A DNA stretch of 64,000 nt. Origin: Rhizobium sp. G21 (lineage in GTDB: Bacteria; Pseudomonadota; Alphaproteobacteria; Rhizobiales; Rhizobiaceae). The DNA lies in the NCBI RefSeq assembly GCF_014158035.1, contig NZ_JACFXW010000001.1:806001-870000 (forward strand). Direction: 5' to 3'. The notes under the pieces are model-generated. The model was not told the origin of the DNA, made no database searches, and was given only the letters and a program-made list of their open reading frames with translations. The position numbers were made by a program, and so were the translations under genes. Of this stretch, positions 1-9,501 are shown piece after piece (position 1 is the stretch's first letter; every line of letters begins with the position of its first letter).

Positions 1-516
1 CGCCTTCGCCGGCTTCCAGCACCAGCGCGCCGGCGCCGTCGCCGAACAGCACACAGGTGGTCCGGTCGTTCCAGTCGAGGATGCGAGAAAAGGTTTCGGC
101 GCCGATCACCAGCACGCGCCTCGCCAGGCCGCCGCGGATATAGGCGTCGGCGGTGGTGACGGCATAGACGAAGCCGGTGCAGACCGCCTGCATGTCGAAG
201 GCGGCGCCATGCTTCATGCCGAGGCGGTTCTGAATGTTGACCGCAGTAGCGGGGAAGGTATTGTCGGGCGTCGACGTCGCCACGATGATCAGGTCTATGT
301 CGTCGGGCGTCAGTCCGGCATTGTCGAGCGCCGCCCGCGCCGCGGCTCCCCGAGCGACGCGGAGGTCTCGCCCTCGCCGGCGATGTAGCGCTGTCGGATG
401 CCGGTTCGCTGCACGATCCATTCGTCGGTGGTGTCCACCATGGATTCCATTTCGCGATTGGTGACGACGCGTTTCGGCAGAGCGGAGCCGAACCCGCGCA
501 CAATCGATCGGATCAT
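1..516 (-). CDS. fabH: 3-oxoacyl-ACP synthase III (FabH), partial, frameshifted
   Basis: FabH condenses acetyl-CoA with malonyl-ACP to start fatty-acid synthesis in the cytoplasm. The gene runs off the left window edge, so only the N-terminal half is present. The first 56 codons read cleanly from the ATG at 516 ([27 protein letters not shown]). The frame then breaks near 345-346, where one C (G on the coding strand) is missing. Restoring it continues the protein through the active-site motif [11 protein letters not shown], with the catalytic Cys codon at 179-181, and [11 protein letters not shown]. Only two bases separate it from the plsX stop, so the genes are surely co-transcribed, as in many bacteria. 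The conservation on both sides of the break argues for a sequencing error rather than a dead gene. Confidence 0.93.
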
Positions 517-518
517 TT

Positions 519-1582
519 TTACAGCATCCCGTTGGCGTTTTCGTCCTGAGGGTCCGAGGGCGGGACCCGTAAGGTATGGTATTTCCTCAAGTCTGCGTCG
601 ATTTTCTGCAGCAGACCGTTGCGGACCATGTCATATCCGACCTTGATGGCAGCCGCATAGCCCTCGCCATCGGTTCCGCCATGACTTTTTATGACAATGC
701 CGTTCAATCCGAGAAAGACGCCGCCATTGACTTTTCGCGGGTCCATCTTCTCGCGCAGCACGTCGAAGGCGCTCTTGGCGAGGAGATAGCCGATCTTGGC
801 CATCAGGCTGCGCTTGATGGCGGCTTTCAGAAAATCGGAAATCTGCCGCGCCGTGCCCTCGGCGGCCTTGAGCGCGATATTGCCGGTGAAGCCTTCCGTC
901 ACCACGACGTCGACGGTGCCGCGGCCGATGTCGTCGCCTTCGACGAAGCCATGATAGTCGATCGTATCGAGATTGACCTCGCGAAGCAGGCGTCCGGCTT
1001 CCTTGACTTCTTCCTGGCCCTTGATTTCTTCCACGCCGACATTGAGAAGGCCGACGGTGGGCCTGCGCACTTCGAACAGCGCACGCGCCATGGCGCCGCC
1101 CATCAGCGAGAAATCGAGCAGTTGCTGGCTGTCGGCCCCGATCGTCGCGCCGATGTCGAGCACGATGCTCTCGCCGCGCGTCGTGGGCCAGATGCCGGCG
1201 ATGGCCGGACGCTCGACATTCGCCATGGTGCGCAGGCAGAATTTCGACATCGCCATCAGCGCGCCGGTATTGCCCGCAGACACCGCGACATCGGCTTCGC
1301 CGAGCTTCACCGCCTCGATCGCCCGCCACATCGACGACGCGTACCGGCCGCGACGCAGGGCCTGGCTCGGCTTTTCGTCCATGCGGATCGCCACATCGCA
1401 ATGGTGGAAGACGGAGCGATCCCTGAGCTTCGGGTATTTCGCCATGATCGGCTGGCAGACATCCTCTTGACCATAGATGATGAACTGGATGTCCGGCTGC
1501 CGCAGAAGAGCGATGGATGCACCTTCGAGGCAGACTTCAGGGCCGAAATCGCCCCCATGGCGTCGATGGAAATTCTGATCAC
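519..1582 (-). CDS. plsX: Phosphate acyltransferase PlsX, frameshifted near its start
   Basis: PlsX converts acyl-ACP and phosphate to acyl-phosphate for the PlsY step of phospholipid synthesis. The genuine N terminus is a GTG at 1582 giving [10 protein letters not shown], the usual PlsX opening. Immediately after it the coding strand has a run of five G (1552-1556) where six are needed to read [19 protein letters not shown]. With one G restored the protein is 354 residues, a normal PlsX length, and contains [19 protein letters not shown] and [15 protein letters not shown], which are family hallmarks. Without the repair the frame would open at 1655 with a nonsense leader. It lies 138 bp downstream of the DUF177 gene and directly upstream of fabH. 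Confidence 0.93.
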
Positions 1583-1720
1583 GTCGTTTCTGATCCCTAT
1601 TAGCCCAAGGCCTGGGCCTCGGCCATTGCGGCCAAAATAATGCTTTCGGCCCCACTTACAACCCCCATGACGATCCCTTCGGATCTCGTCGCAACCGGGA
1701 TCGCCGCGTGGCCTCGCCGC

Positions 1721-2277
1721 TTATTTGTCGAGCTTCATGGATTTGAGCACCGCGAACGGAGAAGGTTTCTTGTCCTCTGCGGCGGTGGATTCGATCCGGT
1801 CGGAAAAAGCCGCTCCCGGCTTGCGCGGATAGGGGTCGAGTCCCATCGCGGCGAGTTCGGCCACAAGCGCGCCGATGTCGATCGCATCGCCGGAAAAGGT
1901 TTCCGGTAGATCCGGACCGTCGGGATCGACGATCAGTTCGCCTTCGTCATTGGCGGGCATGCGCGCGAGCGCGGAGCCTTCCGGAACGAAAATCTGGTCG
2001 ATCTCCTCGGCGAAGTCGCTCTCGACCGGCTCGAGAGTGACGACGCAGGACTGGGTCACCCGACCGCGCAATTCGCCGAAGATTTTGACGCCGTCCTTCT
2101 TCCATCGGCGCAGCTTCAGATCGGCGCTCAGCGCATCGACAGACAGCACCCCCACAGCGCCGCGAGCGCCGTGAGTTCGCGGGCGTCGGCCTCGACATGC
2201 ACCTCGATGGGATTGTGCGACACATGGCCGACCTTCACCTTGTAAGAAAAGGGCGCGTCGTTGGGTGATTTGCTCAT
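1721..2277 (-). CDS. YceD/DUF177 family protein, frameshifted
   Basis: The protein belongs to the YceD/DUF177 family of small cytoplasmic proteins linked in other bacteria to 23S rRNA/ribosome biogenesis and often next to rpmF or plsX. The start is the ATG at 2277 (MSKSPNDAPFSYKVKVGHV), which overlaps the TGA of the upstream chaperone gene in an ATGA arrangement. The frame breaks at 2149-2153, where the coding strand has five G instead of six. Adding one G joins TALAALWG to VLSVDALSADLKLRRW and gives 185 residues. The C-terminal half carries the conserved acidic stretch CVVTLEPVESDFAEEIDQIF. The exact biochemical role in alphaproteobacteria is not established. Confidence 0.85.
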
Positions 2278-2825
2278 ACTGCGTCTCCAGCCGCCGACGG
2301 GATCCGAGCCTCGCCGCGCAGCACTGTTTCGGCCGGCGCGGTTTTGAGATCGCGCTCGGCGGCGATCATATAATCGGCGAGCCAACGCATGGAAAGCGCC
2401 GTATCGGTGGATTCAGGGTGTAAATTCCGTTTGAGCGCCGCTTCCAGCGTCGAGGCATCCTTTGCGTCGAGCGCCGCACCATAGGAATCGAGCCTGCCGT
2501 AAAACATCTGGGCGAGCTTTTTCAGCCGTTTCGGCACGCCGTGATCGCCGACGCCGAGCTCGCGCATCGAGTGATCGAGATCCTCGAAGAAGGCGTCCGC
2601 CACATATTGGGCGATGTCCTTGGCTTTGCCGCCGATCTCGGCGGTGCGACGGAAATAAAGAATCATCAGCAGCGAAATCACTTCGAAACGGCCGATCACC
2701 GTATCCGGCGCATTGCCTTGAAGATAGAAGTCCGGCCTGCGGCCGGCGTCGGTCAGCAGGGCGTATTGCCGGAAGGCCGCGTCGCGCTCTGGGTTATTTT
2801 TGCGAAACAGGCTGAAGATCATCAA
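2274..2825 (-). CDS. Ubiquinol-cytochrome c chaperone (CBP3-like) family protein
   Basis: This 183-residue cytoplasmic protein matches the bacterial relatives of mitochondrial Cbp3, which helps assemble cytochrome b of the bc1 complex. Family features visible are the short basic N terminus, the helix GRFEVISLLMILYFRR, the stretch QYVADAFFEDLDHSMRELGVGDHGVPKRLK and a C-terminal MRWLADYMIAAER. Two in-frame ATGs at 2825 and 2822 are possible starts. It is the first gene of a minus-strand run chaperone-DUF177-plsX-fabH, with its stop overlapping the DUF177 start by four bases. The neighbouring plus-strand bamE gene diverges from it across 190 bp that must hold both promoters. Confidence 0.85.
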   Translation of the reverse strand: MMIFSLFRKNNPERDAAFRQYALLTDAGRRPDFYLQGNAPDTVIGRFEVISLLMILYFRRTAEIGGKAKDIAQYVADAFFEDLDHSMRELGVGDHGVPKRLKKLAQMFYGRLDSYGAALDAKDASTLEAALKRNLHPESTDTALSMRWLADYMIAAERDLKTAPAETVLRGEARIPSAAGDAV

Positions 2826-3015
2826 TTTGCCCTGATTTGGCTTTGTGAAATCGGATGCGAGGGACAGACGCCATGTTGCATCCTGCTGAAAGCTGGTTTA
2901 CCGAAGCAGGCATGAAATGCAATGGCGTTGGCTTATGTGGCGACCGGATCGGCGCTTCGCCAGATGTCGAAGCTGAATGTCGCGAATGCCCGCCCTCGGG
3001 TCATGAGCTTGGGAG

Positions 3016-3537
3016 ATGTCGTTGAAAATGCAGATTCAGCAAGGCCGGGCGGGGAAGACGGCGAGCGTGGTCCTTGCGGTATTGATGACGACCGTGGCGC
3101 TGTCGGGCTGCCAGACCAGCGAAATCATCAAGAACGGCTATGTCGTCGACGAGCAGACGCTGGCGCTGGCTCCGGTCGGCTCGAGCCGCGAGCAGGTGTT
3201 GCTGTCGCTCGGAACGCCTTCGGCGACCGCGACCTTCGACACCGAAGTGTTCTACTATATCTCGCAAGAACGCACCCGCGCCGCCGCCTTCATGAAGCCT
3301 AAGCTGGTCAACCAGTCGATCATGGCCGTCTATTTCGACAAGGAAGGCGTCGTCTCGCGCATCGCCCATTACAAGCTGCAGGACGGCCGCGTCTTCGACA
3401 TGATCTCGCGCACCACGCCGACCGGCGGCACCGAAATGACCTTCCTGATGCGCCTGCTGCGCGGCGGCATCAACCCTGGCCAGCAGGTCCAGCAGATGCT
3501 GGGCGGCGGCACGAACACGCAGGGCAACCCCTACTAA
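3016..3537 (+). CDS. bamE: Outer-membrane assembly lipoprotein BamE (SmpA/OmlA)
   Basis: BamE is the small lipoprotein of the BAM complex that inserts beta-barrel proteins into the outer membrane. The N terminus has basic residues, a hydrophobic stretch and the lipobox VALSGC, with the acylated Cys at about residue 32. The mature part shows GSSREQVLLSLGTPSAT and FYYISQERTRAAAF, characteristic of the family. A GGGAG box ends right at the first ATG (3016), so initiation at the ATG at 3028 is equally possible and would still leave an intact signal. The gene is monocistronic and ends at a strong hairpin terminator. Confidence 0.92.
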   Translation: MSLKMQIQQGRAGKTASVVLAVLMTTVALSGCQTSEIIKNGYVVDEQTLALAPVGSSREQVLLSLGTPSATATFDTEVFYYISQERTRAAAFMKPKLVNQSIMAVYFDKEGVVSRIAHYKLQDGRVFDMISRTTPTGGTEMTFLMRLLRGGINPGQQVQQMLGGGTNTQGNPY

Positions 3538-3563
3538 GAATTGTTCGGAACTCCGAAACGACA

Positions 3564-3599
3564 GAAGCCGCGCAGGTCATGCGCGGCTTCCTTGTTTTC
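3564..3599 (+). terminator. Rho-independent terminator of bamE
   Basis: A perfect 10-bp stem (3564-3573 with 3581-3590) closes a 7-base loop and is followed by CTTGTTTT. It lies 27 bp after the bamE stop and 13 bp before the end of hppA on the other strand, so it may work for both convergent genes, though only the plus direction has a good T tract. Confidence 0.85.
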
Positions 3600-3611
3600 A
3601 GGCGCCCTTTT

Positions 3612-5744
3612 TCAGGCCAGCACGGCCAGCAGCAGCAACGCGACGATGTTGGTGATCTTGATCGCCGGGTTGACGGCCGGGCCGGCGGTATCCTTGTAGG
3701 GATCGCCCACCGTGTCGCCGGTCACCGAGGCCTTGTGCGCGTCCGAGCCCTTCATGTGGCGCACGCCGTCCTTGTCGACGAAGCCGTCTTCGAAGCTCTT
3801 CTTGGCGTTGTCCCAGGCGCCGCCGCCCGAGGTCATCGAGATCGCCACGAACAGGCCGTTGACGATAACGCCCAGCAGCGAGGCGCCGAGGGCCGCGAAG
3901 GCGGAGGCCTTCGACCCCGAGATCAGCAGCACGCCGAAATAGACGACCAGCGGCGCGAGCACCGGCAGGAGCGACGGGATGATCATTTCCCGGATCGCGG
4001 CGCGGGTCAGCATGTCGACGGCGCGGCCGTAGTCGGGCCTGTCGCGACCTTCCATGATGCCCGGCTTTTCGCGGAACTGCCTACGCACTTCCTCGACGAT
4101 CGAGCTCGCGGCGCGACCCACGGCCGTCATGGCGATGCCGCCGAACAGATAAGGGATCAGGCCGCCGAAGATCAGACCCGCGACGACATAGGGGTTGGAG
4201 AGATCGAAGGAGATCTGCCCGACATCGGCAAAGTAGGGATATTGCGCGGAATTGGCCGCGAAATATTGCAGGTCGTTGGAGTAGGCCGCGAACAGCACCA
4301 GCGCGCCGAGACCGGCCGAGCCGATCGCGTAGCCCTTGGTGACCGCCTTGGTGGTGTTGCCGACCGCATCGAGCGCATCGGTGACCTTGCGGACGTCGGG
4401 CGGCAGATGCGACATTTCGGCGATGCCGCCGGCATTGTCGGTGACCGGGCCGAAGGCGTCGAGCGCCACGATCATGCCGGCCAGGCCGAGCATGGCGGTC
4501 ACCGCGATGCCGGTGCCGAACAGTCCGCCGAGCTGATAGGTGGCGATGATGCCGCCGACGATGACGATCGCCGGCAGAGCGGTCGATTCCAGCGACACGG
4601 CGAGGCCCTGGATGACGTTGGTGCCGTGACCGGTGACCGAAGCCTGGGCGATCGAATTGACCGGGCGCTTGTTGGTGCCGGTATAGTATTCGGTGATGAC
4701 CACGATCAGCGCCGTCACCACGAGGCCGACCAGGCCGCAAAGGAACAGGCTGGTTCCGCTGATCATCGCGCCTTCCTTGCCGAAGTCGCCCCAGCCGACG
4801 GTGAGCGACGTCGCCGCCGCGATGGCGACGACCGACAGGGCGCCGGTGGCGATCAGGCCCTTGTAGAGCGCGCCCATGATGTTGTTGGACGGGCCGAGCT
4901 TGACGAAGAAGGTGCCGGCGATCGAGGTGAGGATCGATCCGGCGCAGATCGCAAGCGGATACATCATGGCGCTTTCGAGGGCCGGCGTGCCTGCGAAGAA
5001 GATCGCGGCGAGAACCATGGTCGCGACCACGGTGACGGCATAGGTTTCGAACAGGTCGGCCGCCATGCCGGCGCAATCGCCGACATTGTCGCCGACATTG
5101 TCGGCGATGGTGGCCGGGTTGCGCGGGTCGTCTTCGGGGATGCCGGCCTCCACCTTGCCGACGAGGTCGCCGCCGACATCGGCGCCCTTGGTGAAGATGC
5201 CGCCGCCGAGGCGGGCGAAGATCGAGATCAGCGACGCGCCGAAGCCCAGCGACACCAGCGCGTCGATGACTTCGCGGCTGCCATCCTCATGGCCGAGGAC
5301 ATCGGTCAGGATGAAGAAATAGACCGCCACGCCGAGCAGCGCGAGACCGGCGACGAGAAGGCCTGTGATCGCGCCCGACTTGAAGGCGATGTCGAGGCCG
5401 GCCGCCAGGCTGCGCGAGGCCGCCTGCGCCGTGCGCACATTGGCGCGCACAGACACATGCATGCCGATGAAACCCGCGGCGCCCGAAAGAACCGCGCCGA
5501 TGAGAAAGCCGAAGGCCGCCGCGGCCGACAGCAGAAAAAAGGCAAGAATGAAAACGGCGACGCCGACAATGGCGATTGTGGTGTACTGACGCGTCAGATA
5601 GGCCTGCGCGCCTTCACGAATATAGCCTGCAATTTCCTGCATGCGAGCGTTGCCTTGATCGGCCGCGAGGACCGTCTGCGTCGCCCAGATCGCATAGGCC
5701 ACGGACAGAAGTCCGCAAACTATGACGCCAAACATGATGCTCAT
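3612..5744 (-). CDS. hppA: Membrane-bound proton-translocating pyrophosphatase
   Basis: HppA hydrolyses pyrophosphate and pumps protons across the cytoplasmic membrane. The intact 710-residue protein has about 16 membrane segments and the substrate-site motif [20 protein letters not shown] followed by [20 protein letters not shown]. The sequence [17 protein letters not shown] has Lys at the position that distinguishes potassium-independent enzymes (Lys) from potassium-dependent ones (Ala), so I infer a potassium-independent proton pump. The C terminus has the second acidic cluster [17 protein letters not shown]. The gene sits alone between the MFS gene and bamE. Confidence 0.97.
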   Translation of the reverse strand: MSIMFGVIVCGLLSVAYAIWATQTVLAADQGNARMQEIAGYIREGAQAYLTRQYTTIAIVGVAVFILAFFLLSAAAAFGFLIGAVLSGAAGFIGMHVSVRANVRTAQAASRSLAAGLDIAFKSGAITGLLVAGLALLGVAVYFFILTDVLGHEDGSREVIDALVSLGFGASLISIFARLGGGIFTKGADVGGDLVGKVEAGIPEDDPRNPATIADNVGDNVGDCAGMAADLFETYAVTVVATMVLAAIFFAGTPALESAMMYPLAICAGSILTSIAGTFFVKLGPSNNIMGALYKGLIATGALSVVAIAAATSLTVGWGDFGKEGAMISGTSLFLCGLVGLVVTALIVVITEYYTGTNKRPVNSIAQASVTGHGTNVIQGLAVSLESTALPAIVIVGGIIATYQLGGLFGTGIAVTAMLGLAGMIVALDAFGPVTDNAGGIAEMSHLPPDVRKVTDALDAVGNTTKAVTKGYAIGSAGLGALVLFAAYSNDLQYFAANSAQYPYFADVGQISFDLSNPYVVAGLIFGGLIPYLFGGIAMTAVGRAASSIVEEVRRQFREKPGIMEGRDRPDYGRAVDMLTRAAIREMIIPSLLPVLAPLVVYFGVLLISGSKASAFAALGASLLGVIVNGLFVAISMTSGGGAWDNAKKSFEDGFVDKDGVRHMKGSDAHKASVTGDTVGDPYKDTAGPAVNPAIKITNIVALLLLAVLA

Positions 5745-5906
5745 TCCCAGTTTCCTCCACAGTGACGGCGGATGGGATATCCGCCGGCCAGGAAACGGGA
5801 TCGACTACTCCCCTCGTCGGCCCCGCTCCTTTCGACCGGGGGAGAGTGCGGCGCGACTTTCTGGACGTCAAGGGTCCGGCGCGAGGCGAAGCTTCGAAAG
5901 AGAAAA

Positions 5907-7136
5907 TTAATCCTTGGCGGAAAGCGCCGGGCGACCCGCCCTGCCCTGGATCGCCAGCAGCGCCAGCCCGAGAATCGCCAGAGGCCAGACCGGGAGAATC
6001 ATCGCGTCCCAGCCGAAACGGGCGAAGATCTGACCCGAGGCGAAGGACGACATGGCCACGGTGGTGAACAGGATGATGTCGTGATAGGCCTGCACCTTGT
6101 CGGCCTCGCTGGGACGATAGCTGGACGCGACGATGGCTGTCGAACCGATGAAGCCGAAATTCCAGCCGAAACCCAGCAGCACGAGCGCGCCCCAGAAATT
6201 CCAGAGCTCGATGCCCATATGCGCGATGGCCGCGCACAGCATCAGGATGCCGAGCCCGCAGGCGACGATCTTTTCGGCGCCGAAGCGCTTGATCAATGCG
6301 CCGGTGACGAAGCTCGGCCCGAACATCGCCAGGACGTGGAACTGGATGCCGAGCGTGGAATCGTCCGTCGAATAGCCGCAGCCGACCACCATGGCCAGCG
6401 GCGCGCCGGTCATCATGAAGGTCATCAGCGCATAGGAAGAGACGCCGCAGAACATACCGGTTAGAAAGCGCGGCTTGAGCACGATCTCTGTGAGCGGCCG
6501 AGCCGGTTCGGCGTTCGGCGCATTCTTGTCATGCACCGGCGGCAGTTTGAGGAAGGCCAGAATGCAAGCCGCAAGGAGCCCCATCGGCGCGAAGGCGGCG
6601 AAGGCGCCGGCAAACAGCACCGGCTCGAACAATTCCTTGGCCGCGATGGCGATCTGTGGGCCCGCCACCGCCGAGACGATGCCGCCGGCGAGAATCCAGG
6701 AGATCGCCGAGCCCTTGTAGAAAGACGGCGACGCGTCGGCGGCGGCGAAACGAAACTTCTGGGTGAAGCCGCCCGAGACGCCTGTGAGCGCCAGTCCCGC
6801 CACCATCAGCCAGAAATTGCTCTGGAAGATCGCGACGGCGGCGATCAACCCGCCGAAAGCCGTCAGGAGCGCGCCGATGATGAAACTGAGCTTGCGGGCG
6901 AGATAACGCGACAGGATCGCCACCACGATCGTGCCGATCGACACGCCGATGTTGAAACCGGTCAGCGGGGCCGTGGCGAGGGACTTGTCGTCTCCGAGGA
7001 TCTGATAGGCGGCAAGCCCGCCCATCGCAAAGGTGATCGGCGGCGCGGACCCCAGGATCGCCTGGGCGGCGGTGAGCAGAAACACATTGCGCCGGGCAAG
7101 GCCCAGTTCTTTTTCCAGACCTTCCACCGGCGCCAT
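5907..7136 (-). CDS. MFS transporter
   Basis: A 409-residue polytopic protein with about 12 hydrophobic segments and a central hydrophilic loop (residues about 195-215, HDKNAPNAEPARPL), the layout of a major facilitator carrier. Motif A is recognisable only loosely (SRYLARKLSFIIGALLTAFGG). The substrate cannot be told from the sequence. It begins 18 bp after nusB on the same strand and is probably the last gene of a ribH-nusB-MFS transcript. An MFS gene between nusB and hppA is a common arrangement in Hyphomicrobiales. Confidence 0.85.
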   Translation of the reverse strand: MAPVEGLEKELGLARRNVFLLTAAQAILGSAPPITFAMGGLAAYQILGDDKSLATAPLTGFNIGVSIGTIVVAILSRYLARKLSFIIGALLTAFGGLIAAVAIFQSNFWLMVAGLALTGVSGGFTQKFRFAAADASPSFYKGSAISWILAGGIVSAVAGPQIAIAAKELFEPVLFAGAFAAFAPMGLLAACILAFLKLPPVHDKNAPNAEPARPLTEIVLKPRFLTGMFCGVSSYALMTFMMTGAPLAMVVGCGYSTDDSTLGIQFHVLAMFGPSFVTGALIKRFGAEKIVACGLGILMLCAAIAHMGIELWNFWGALVLLGFGWNFGFIGSTAIVASSYRPSEADKVQAYHDIILFTTVAMSSFASGQIFARFGWDAMILPVWPLAILGLALLAIQGRAGRPALSAKD

Positions 7137-7154
7137 GGCTGATATCCCTATTCT

Positions 7155-7634
7155 TTACTTCTTGTCGATCCGCAGCTTGCGGGCGACGGCGTCGAGGACG
7201 GCGTTGACCAGCTTCGGCTCTTCTTCGGCGAAGAAGGCGTGGGCGATCTCGACATATTCGTTGACGATGACGGGCGTCGGCACATCCTTGCGCTCGATGA
7301 TCTCGAAGACGCCGGCGCGCAGGATAGCGCGCAGCGTGGCGTCGAGCCGCGACAGCGGCCAGCCTTCGACGAGCGAATCCGCAATCACCGGATCGAGCGC
7401 GCGCTGATCGCGCACCACGCCCGCCACGATCGAGCGGAACCAGGACGGATCGGCCTTGAGATACTGATCGCCGTCGAGCTCCTGGCCGAGCCGGAAATTC
7501 TCGTATTCGGCCACGATTTCCAGCACGCCGGTTCCGGACAGCTCCATCTGGTAGAGCGCCTGGACGGCGGCGAGGCGAGCGGCGCCGCGCTGATTGGCCG
7601 GCTTGACGTCCGGTGTCAGGTTATCGCTGGACAT
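7155..7634 (-). CDS. nusB: Transcription antitermination factor NusB
   Basis: NusB binds boxA RNA with NusE/S10 and supports antitermination of rRNA operons. The 159-residue protein has the family landmarks [19 protein letters not shown] near the start, [32 protein letters not shown] in the middle and [34 protein letters not shown] near the end. It follows ribH with a gap of only three bases, a classic ribH-nusB pair. Confidence 0.97.
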   Translation of the reverse strand: MSSDNLTPDVKPANQRGAARLAAVQALYQMELSGTGVLEIVAEYENFRLGQELDGDQYLKADPSWFRSIVAGVVRDQRALDPVIADSLVEGWPLSRLDATLRAILRAGVFEIIERKDVPTPVIVNEYVEIAHAFFAEEEPKLVNAVLDAVARKLRIDKK

Positions 7635-7637
7635 GGA

Positions 7638-8084
7638 TCAGCCGCCGAACTTCTTCTTGAGATCGATCATGGTGAGCGCGGCGCGGGCCGCGAAGCCGCC
7701 CTTATCCATGTCGGAACGGCGAGCGCGGGCCCAGGCCTGATCCTCGTTTTCGACGGTGAGGATGCCGTTGCCGATCGGCAGGCTTTCGCTGACCGTGAGA
7801 TCCATGATGGCGCGGCAGGATTCGTTGGAGACGATGTCGAAATGGTAGGTCTCGCCGCGGATGACCATGGCGAGCGCGACGAAGCCGTCATACTCGGTTC
7901 CGCCGGCGTCGGCGCCGTCGAGCGCCATGGCGATGGCCGCGGGGATTTCGAGCGCGCCGGGAACGGTGACGACGTCATAGGTGGCGCCGGCTTCCTTCAG
8001 CGCTTCGGTCGCGCCTTCGAGAAGGGCGTCGGCCATGTCGTCATAGAAACGGGCTTCAACGATCAGCAGATGCGGATTGGACAT
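7638..8084 (-). CDS. ribH: 6,7-dimethyl-8-ribityllumazine synthase
   Basis: RibH joins the pyrimidine and butanone-phosphate precursors in the next-to-last step of riboflavin synthesis. The start is the ATG at 8084 ([16 protein letters not shown]), preceded by a GAGGA box six bases upstream; a longer reading to 8162 lacks family similarity. The 148 residues include [38 protein letters not shown] and [19 protein letters not shown], the substrate-binding loops of lumazine synthase. It is translationally close-coupled to nusB. Confidence 0.96.
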   Translation of the reverse strand: MSNPHLLIVEARFYDDMADALLEGATEALKEAGATYDVVTVPGALEIPAAIAMALDGADAGGTEYDGFVALAMVIRGETYHFDIVSNESCRAIMDLTVSESLPIGNGILTVENEDQAWARARRSDMDKGGFAARAALTMIDLKKKFGG

Positions 8085-8205
8085 TGTTTCCTCGGAATGG
8101 GGGCTTTGGCCGTCTCGCGGCGGATTTTTCCGGGTCAAACCACGACGGCGCGCGATTGGCAAGCAAATTCAGATCGTCATCGCCAAACAGGGGAAAAACC
8201 GGCCT

Positions 8206-8706
8206 TCATTCCGCTCCGGGCTCGCCGTCCCAATAGTCGATGTCGCCGTCGCTGACGCGGATCCGGCGAAAGCCGGCCTTGCCGTCGGCGCCTTTGGCGC
8301 GCGCGAGAAACTTGCCGGAATCGGGATATTCGCAAATCTCCAGGTCAGCCATACTGGATATGGCGAGGTAGCGCAGCGGCGTCTCGCCGGTGTTGATGAT
8401 CTGATGCGCAGTCTCCAGCCCGCCCGCCGGCGCCGCGAGAACATCGCCGGCTCGGAAGGGATAGCGCTGTTCGCCGAAGCGATAGACGCCCTCGCCTTCG
8501 AGGATCACGAACATCTCGTCTTCGGCATGATGGTTGTGAAACGGACAGCCCGATTTGCCTGCGGGCACCTCCGAATAGCAGCAGCCGAGCGAGGTCAGGC
8601 CCATCAACGCGCCCAGACGGGCGTCCCGGGATCGGTATAACTCGCCTTTGGCGAAGGGCTCGGTCCGTGCTTCGGCGAGCCGGACCACTGGATTGATGTC
8701 GGACAT
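8206..8706 (-). CDS. Cupin-domain protein
   Basis: The 166-residue protein carries one cupin barrel. Motif 1 is visible as CPFHNHHAEDEMFVILEGEG (His, His, Glu metal ligands) and motif 2 as AGDVLAAPAGGLETAHQIINTG. The start at 8706 (MSDINPVVRLAEA) is supported by a GAGGGGA box. Substrate and reaction cannot be assigned; C-terminal DGDIDYWDGEP is typical of cupins annotated as unknown in alphaproteobacteria. It lies upstream of ribH on the same strand but 121 bp away, so it probably has its own transcript, and it separates ribH from the other rib genes. Confidence 0.85.
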   Translation of the reverse strand: MSDINPVVRLAEARTEPFAKGELYRSRDARLGALMGLTSLGCCYSEVPAGKSGCPFHNHHAEDEMFVILEGEGVYRFGEQRYPFRAGDVLAAPAGGLETAHQIINTGETPLRYLAISSMADLEICEYPDSGKFLARAKGADGKAGFRRIRVSDGDIDYWDGEPGAE

Positions 8707-8870
8707 ATATTCCCCTCTTTGCGCTGACAGCACCGGGCCGTGCCGGCGCGTAGAGACAATAGGACCGATGCAGCCGCGCGAGAAACCCTAATTTTTATGC
8801 AACAATCAGGAGTCAGATCGTTGGACCTGTGCAAACGAAAGATTTGCAGGAAACACGAAAGGAAACAGAC

Positions 8871-9347
8871 ATGGCGAAACTCACCAATCTCGTCCTCGCG
8901 TCCGCCCTGGCAATCGTCGTTCCGGCGGGAGCCGCAATGGCCGGCGACGCATCCAAGAGCTCCGACGGAGCCGGCAAGATGAACTCCGGTTCATCGGTCA
9001 AAACCGGCCAGTCGCAGGGCTACAACGAGGAAGGCGTGATCGACCCGACCACCAGCGGTTCCGTCACCAACTCGACCAGCGGCGCAATGTCGGGCGGGAC
9101 CATGCTCGGCGCGAACGATCTCAACTCGTGGAGCGGCGACAACGTCTCCGTCGTCAAGCTCGACACGATCACCGATGAAAGCCGCCGGAGCCAGCTCGAA
9201 GGGGCCAATGGCGGAGCAGAATTCCAGTCGGCCATGACGTCGAACAGCGCGATCAAGAGCAAGCTCGACGCCCAGAACATCAACGCCGACGATGTGGTGG
9301 CCGCCGAACGCGGCGCCGACGGTCAGTTGATCGTGTATGTGCGCTAA
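8871..9347 (+). CDS. Small secreted protein of unknown function
   Basis: A 158-residue protein with a clear Sec signal peptide (MAKLTNLVLASALAIVVPAG, cleavage probably after AMA). The mature N-terminal part is Ser/Gly/Thr-rich and probably disordered; the C-terminal part has a short folded-looking segment VSVVKLDTITDESRR and ALEV-like helical stretches ending LIVYVR. I do not recognise a named family. GGAAACAGAC precedes the ATG. It is the only plus-strand gene inside the minus-strand riboflavin block and has its own terminator, so it looks like an insertion into a conserved operon. Confidence 0.8.
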   Translation: MAKLTNLVLASALAIVVPAGAAMAGDASKSSDGAGKMNSGSSVKTGQSQGYNEEGVIDPTTSGSVTNSTSGAMSGGTMLGANDLNSWSGDNVSVVKLDTITDESRRSQLEGANGGAEFQSAMTSNSAIKSKLDAQNINADDVVAAERGADGQLIVYVR

Positions 9348-9381
9348 CGGCGCGCATAAAACCCACTCAGGGTCGTCATTG

Positions 9382-9410
9382 AGCCTCCGCTAATTTTGCG
9401 GGGGCTTTTT
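9382..9410 (+). terminator. Rho-independent terminator
   Basis: A 9-bp stem (9382-9390 with 9398-9406, one G-T pair) with a 7-base loop is followed by five T. It ends the small secreted-protein gene at 8871-9347. Confidence 0.85.
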
Positions 9411-9501
9411 CGTGTCCGCGTCCCTTCTGGCGAGCGACAAGTTGCACCGAAACCCGATGACGTTGAAAGAATGCTGCGGCGTCGCGATTTTCAGGCTGCG
9501 C

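Noticed and set aside
3579..5765. Long plus-strand reading frame opposite hppA
   Set aside because: It is the antisense shadow of a fully conserved pyrophosphatase; its predicted protein is Arg/Asp/His-rich with no family features.
8085..8205. FMN riboswitch upstream of ribH
   Set aside because: I could not find the conserved RFN core elements here or upstream of nrdR-ribD.
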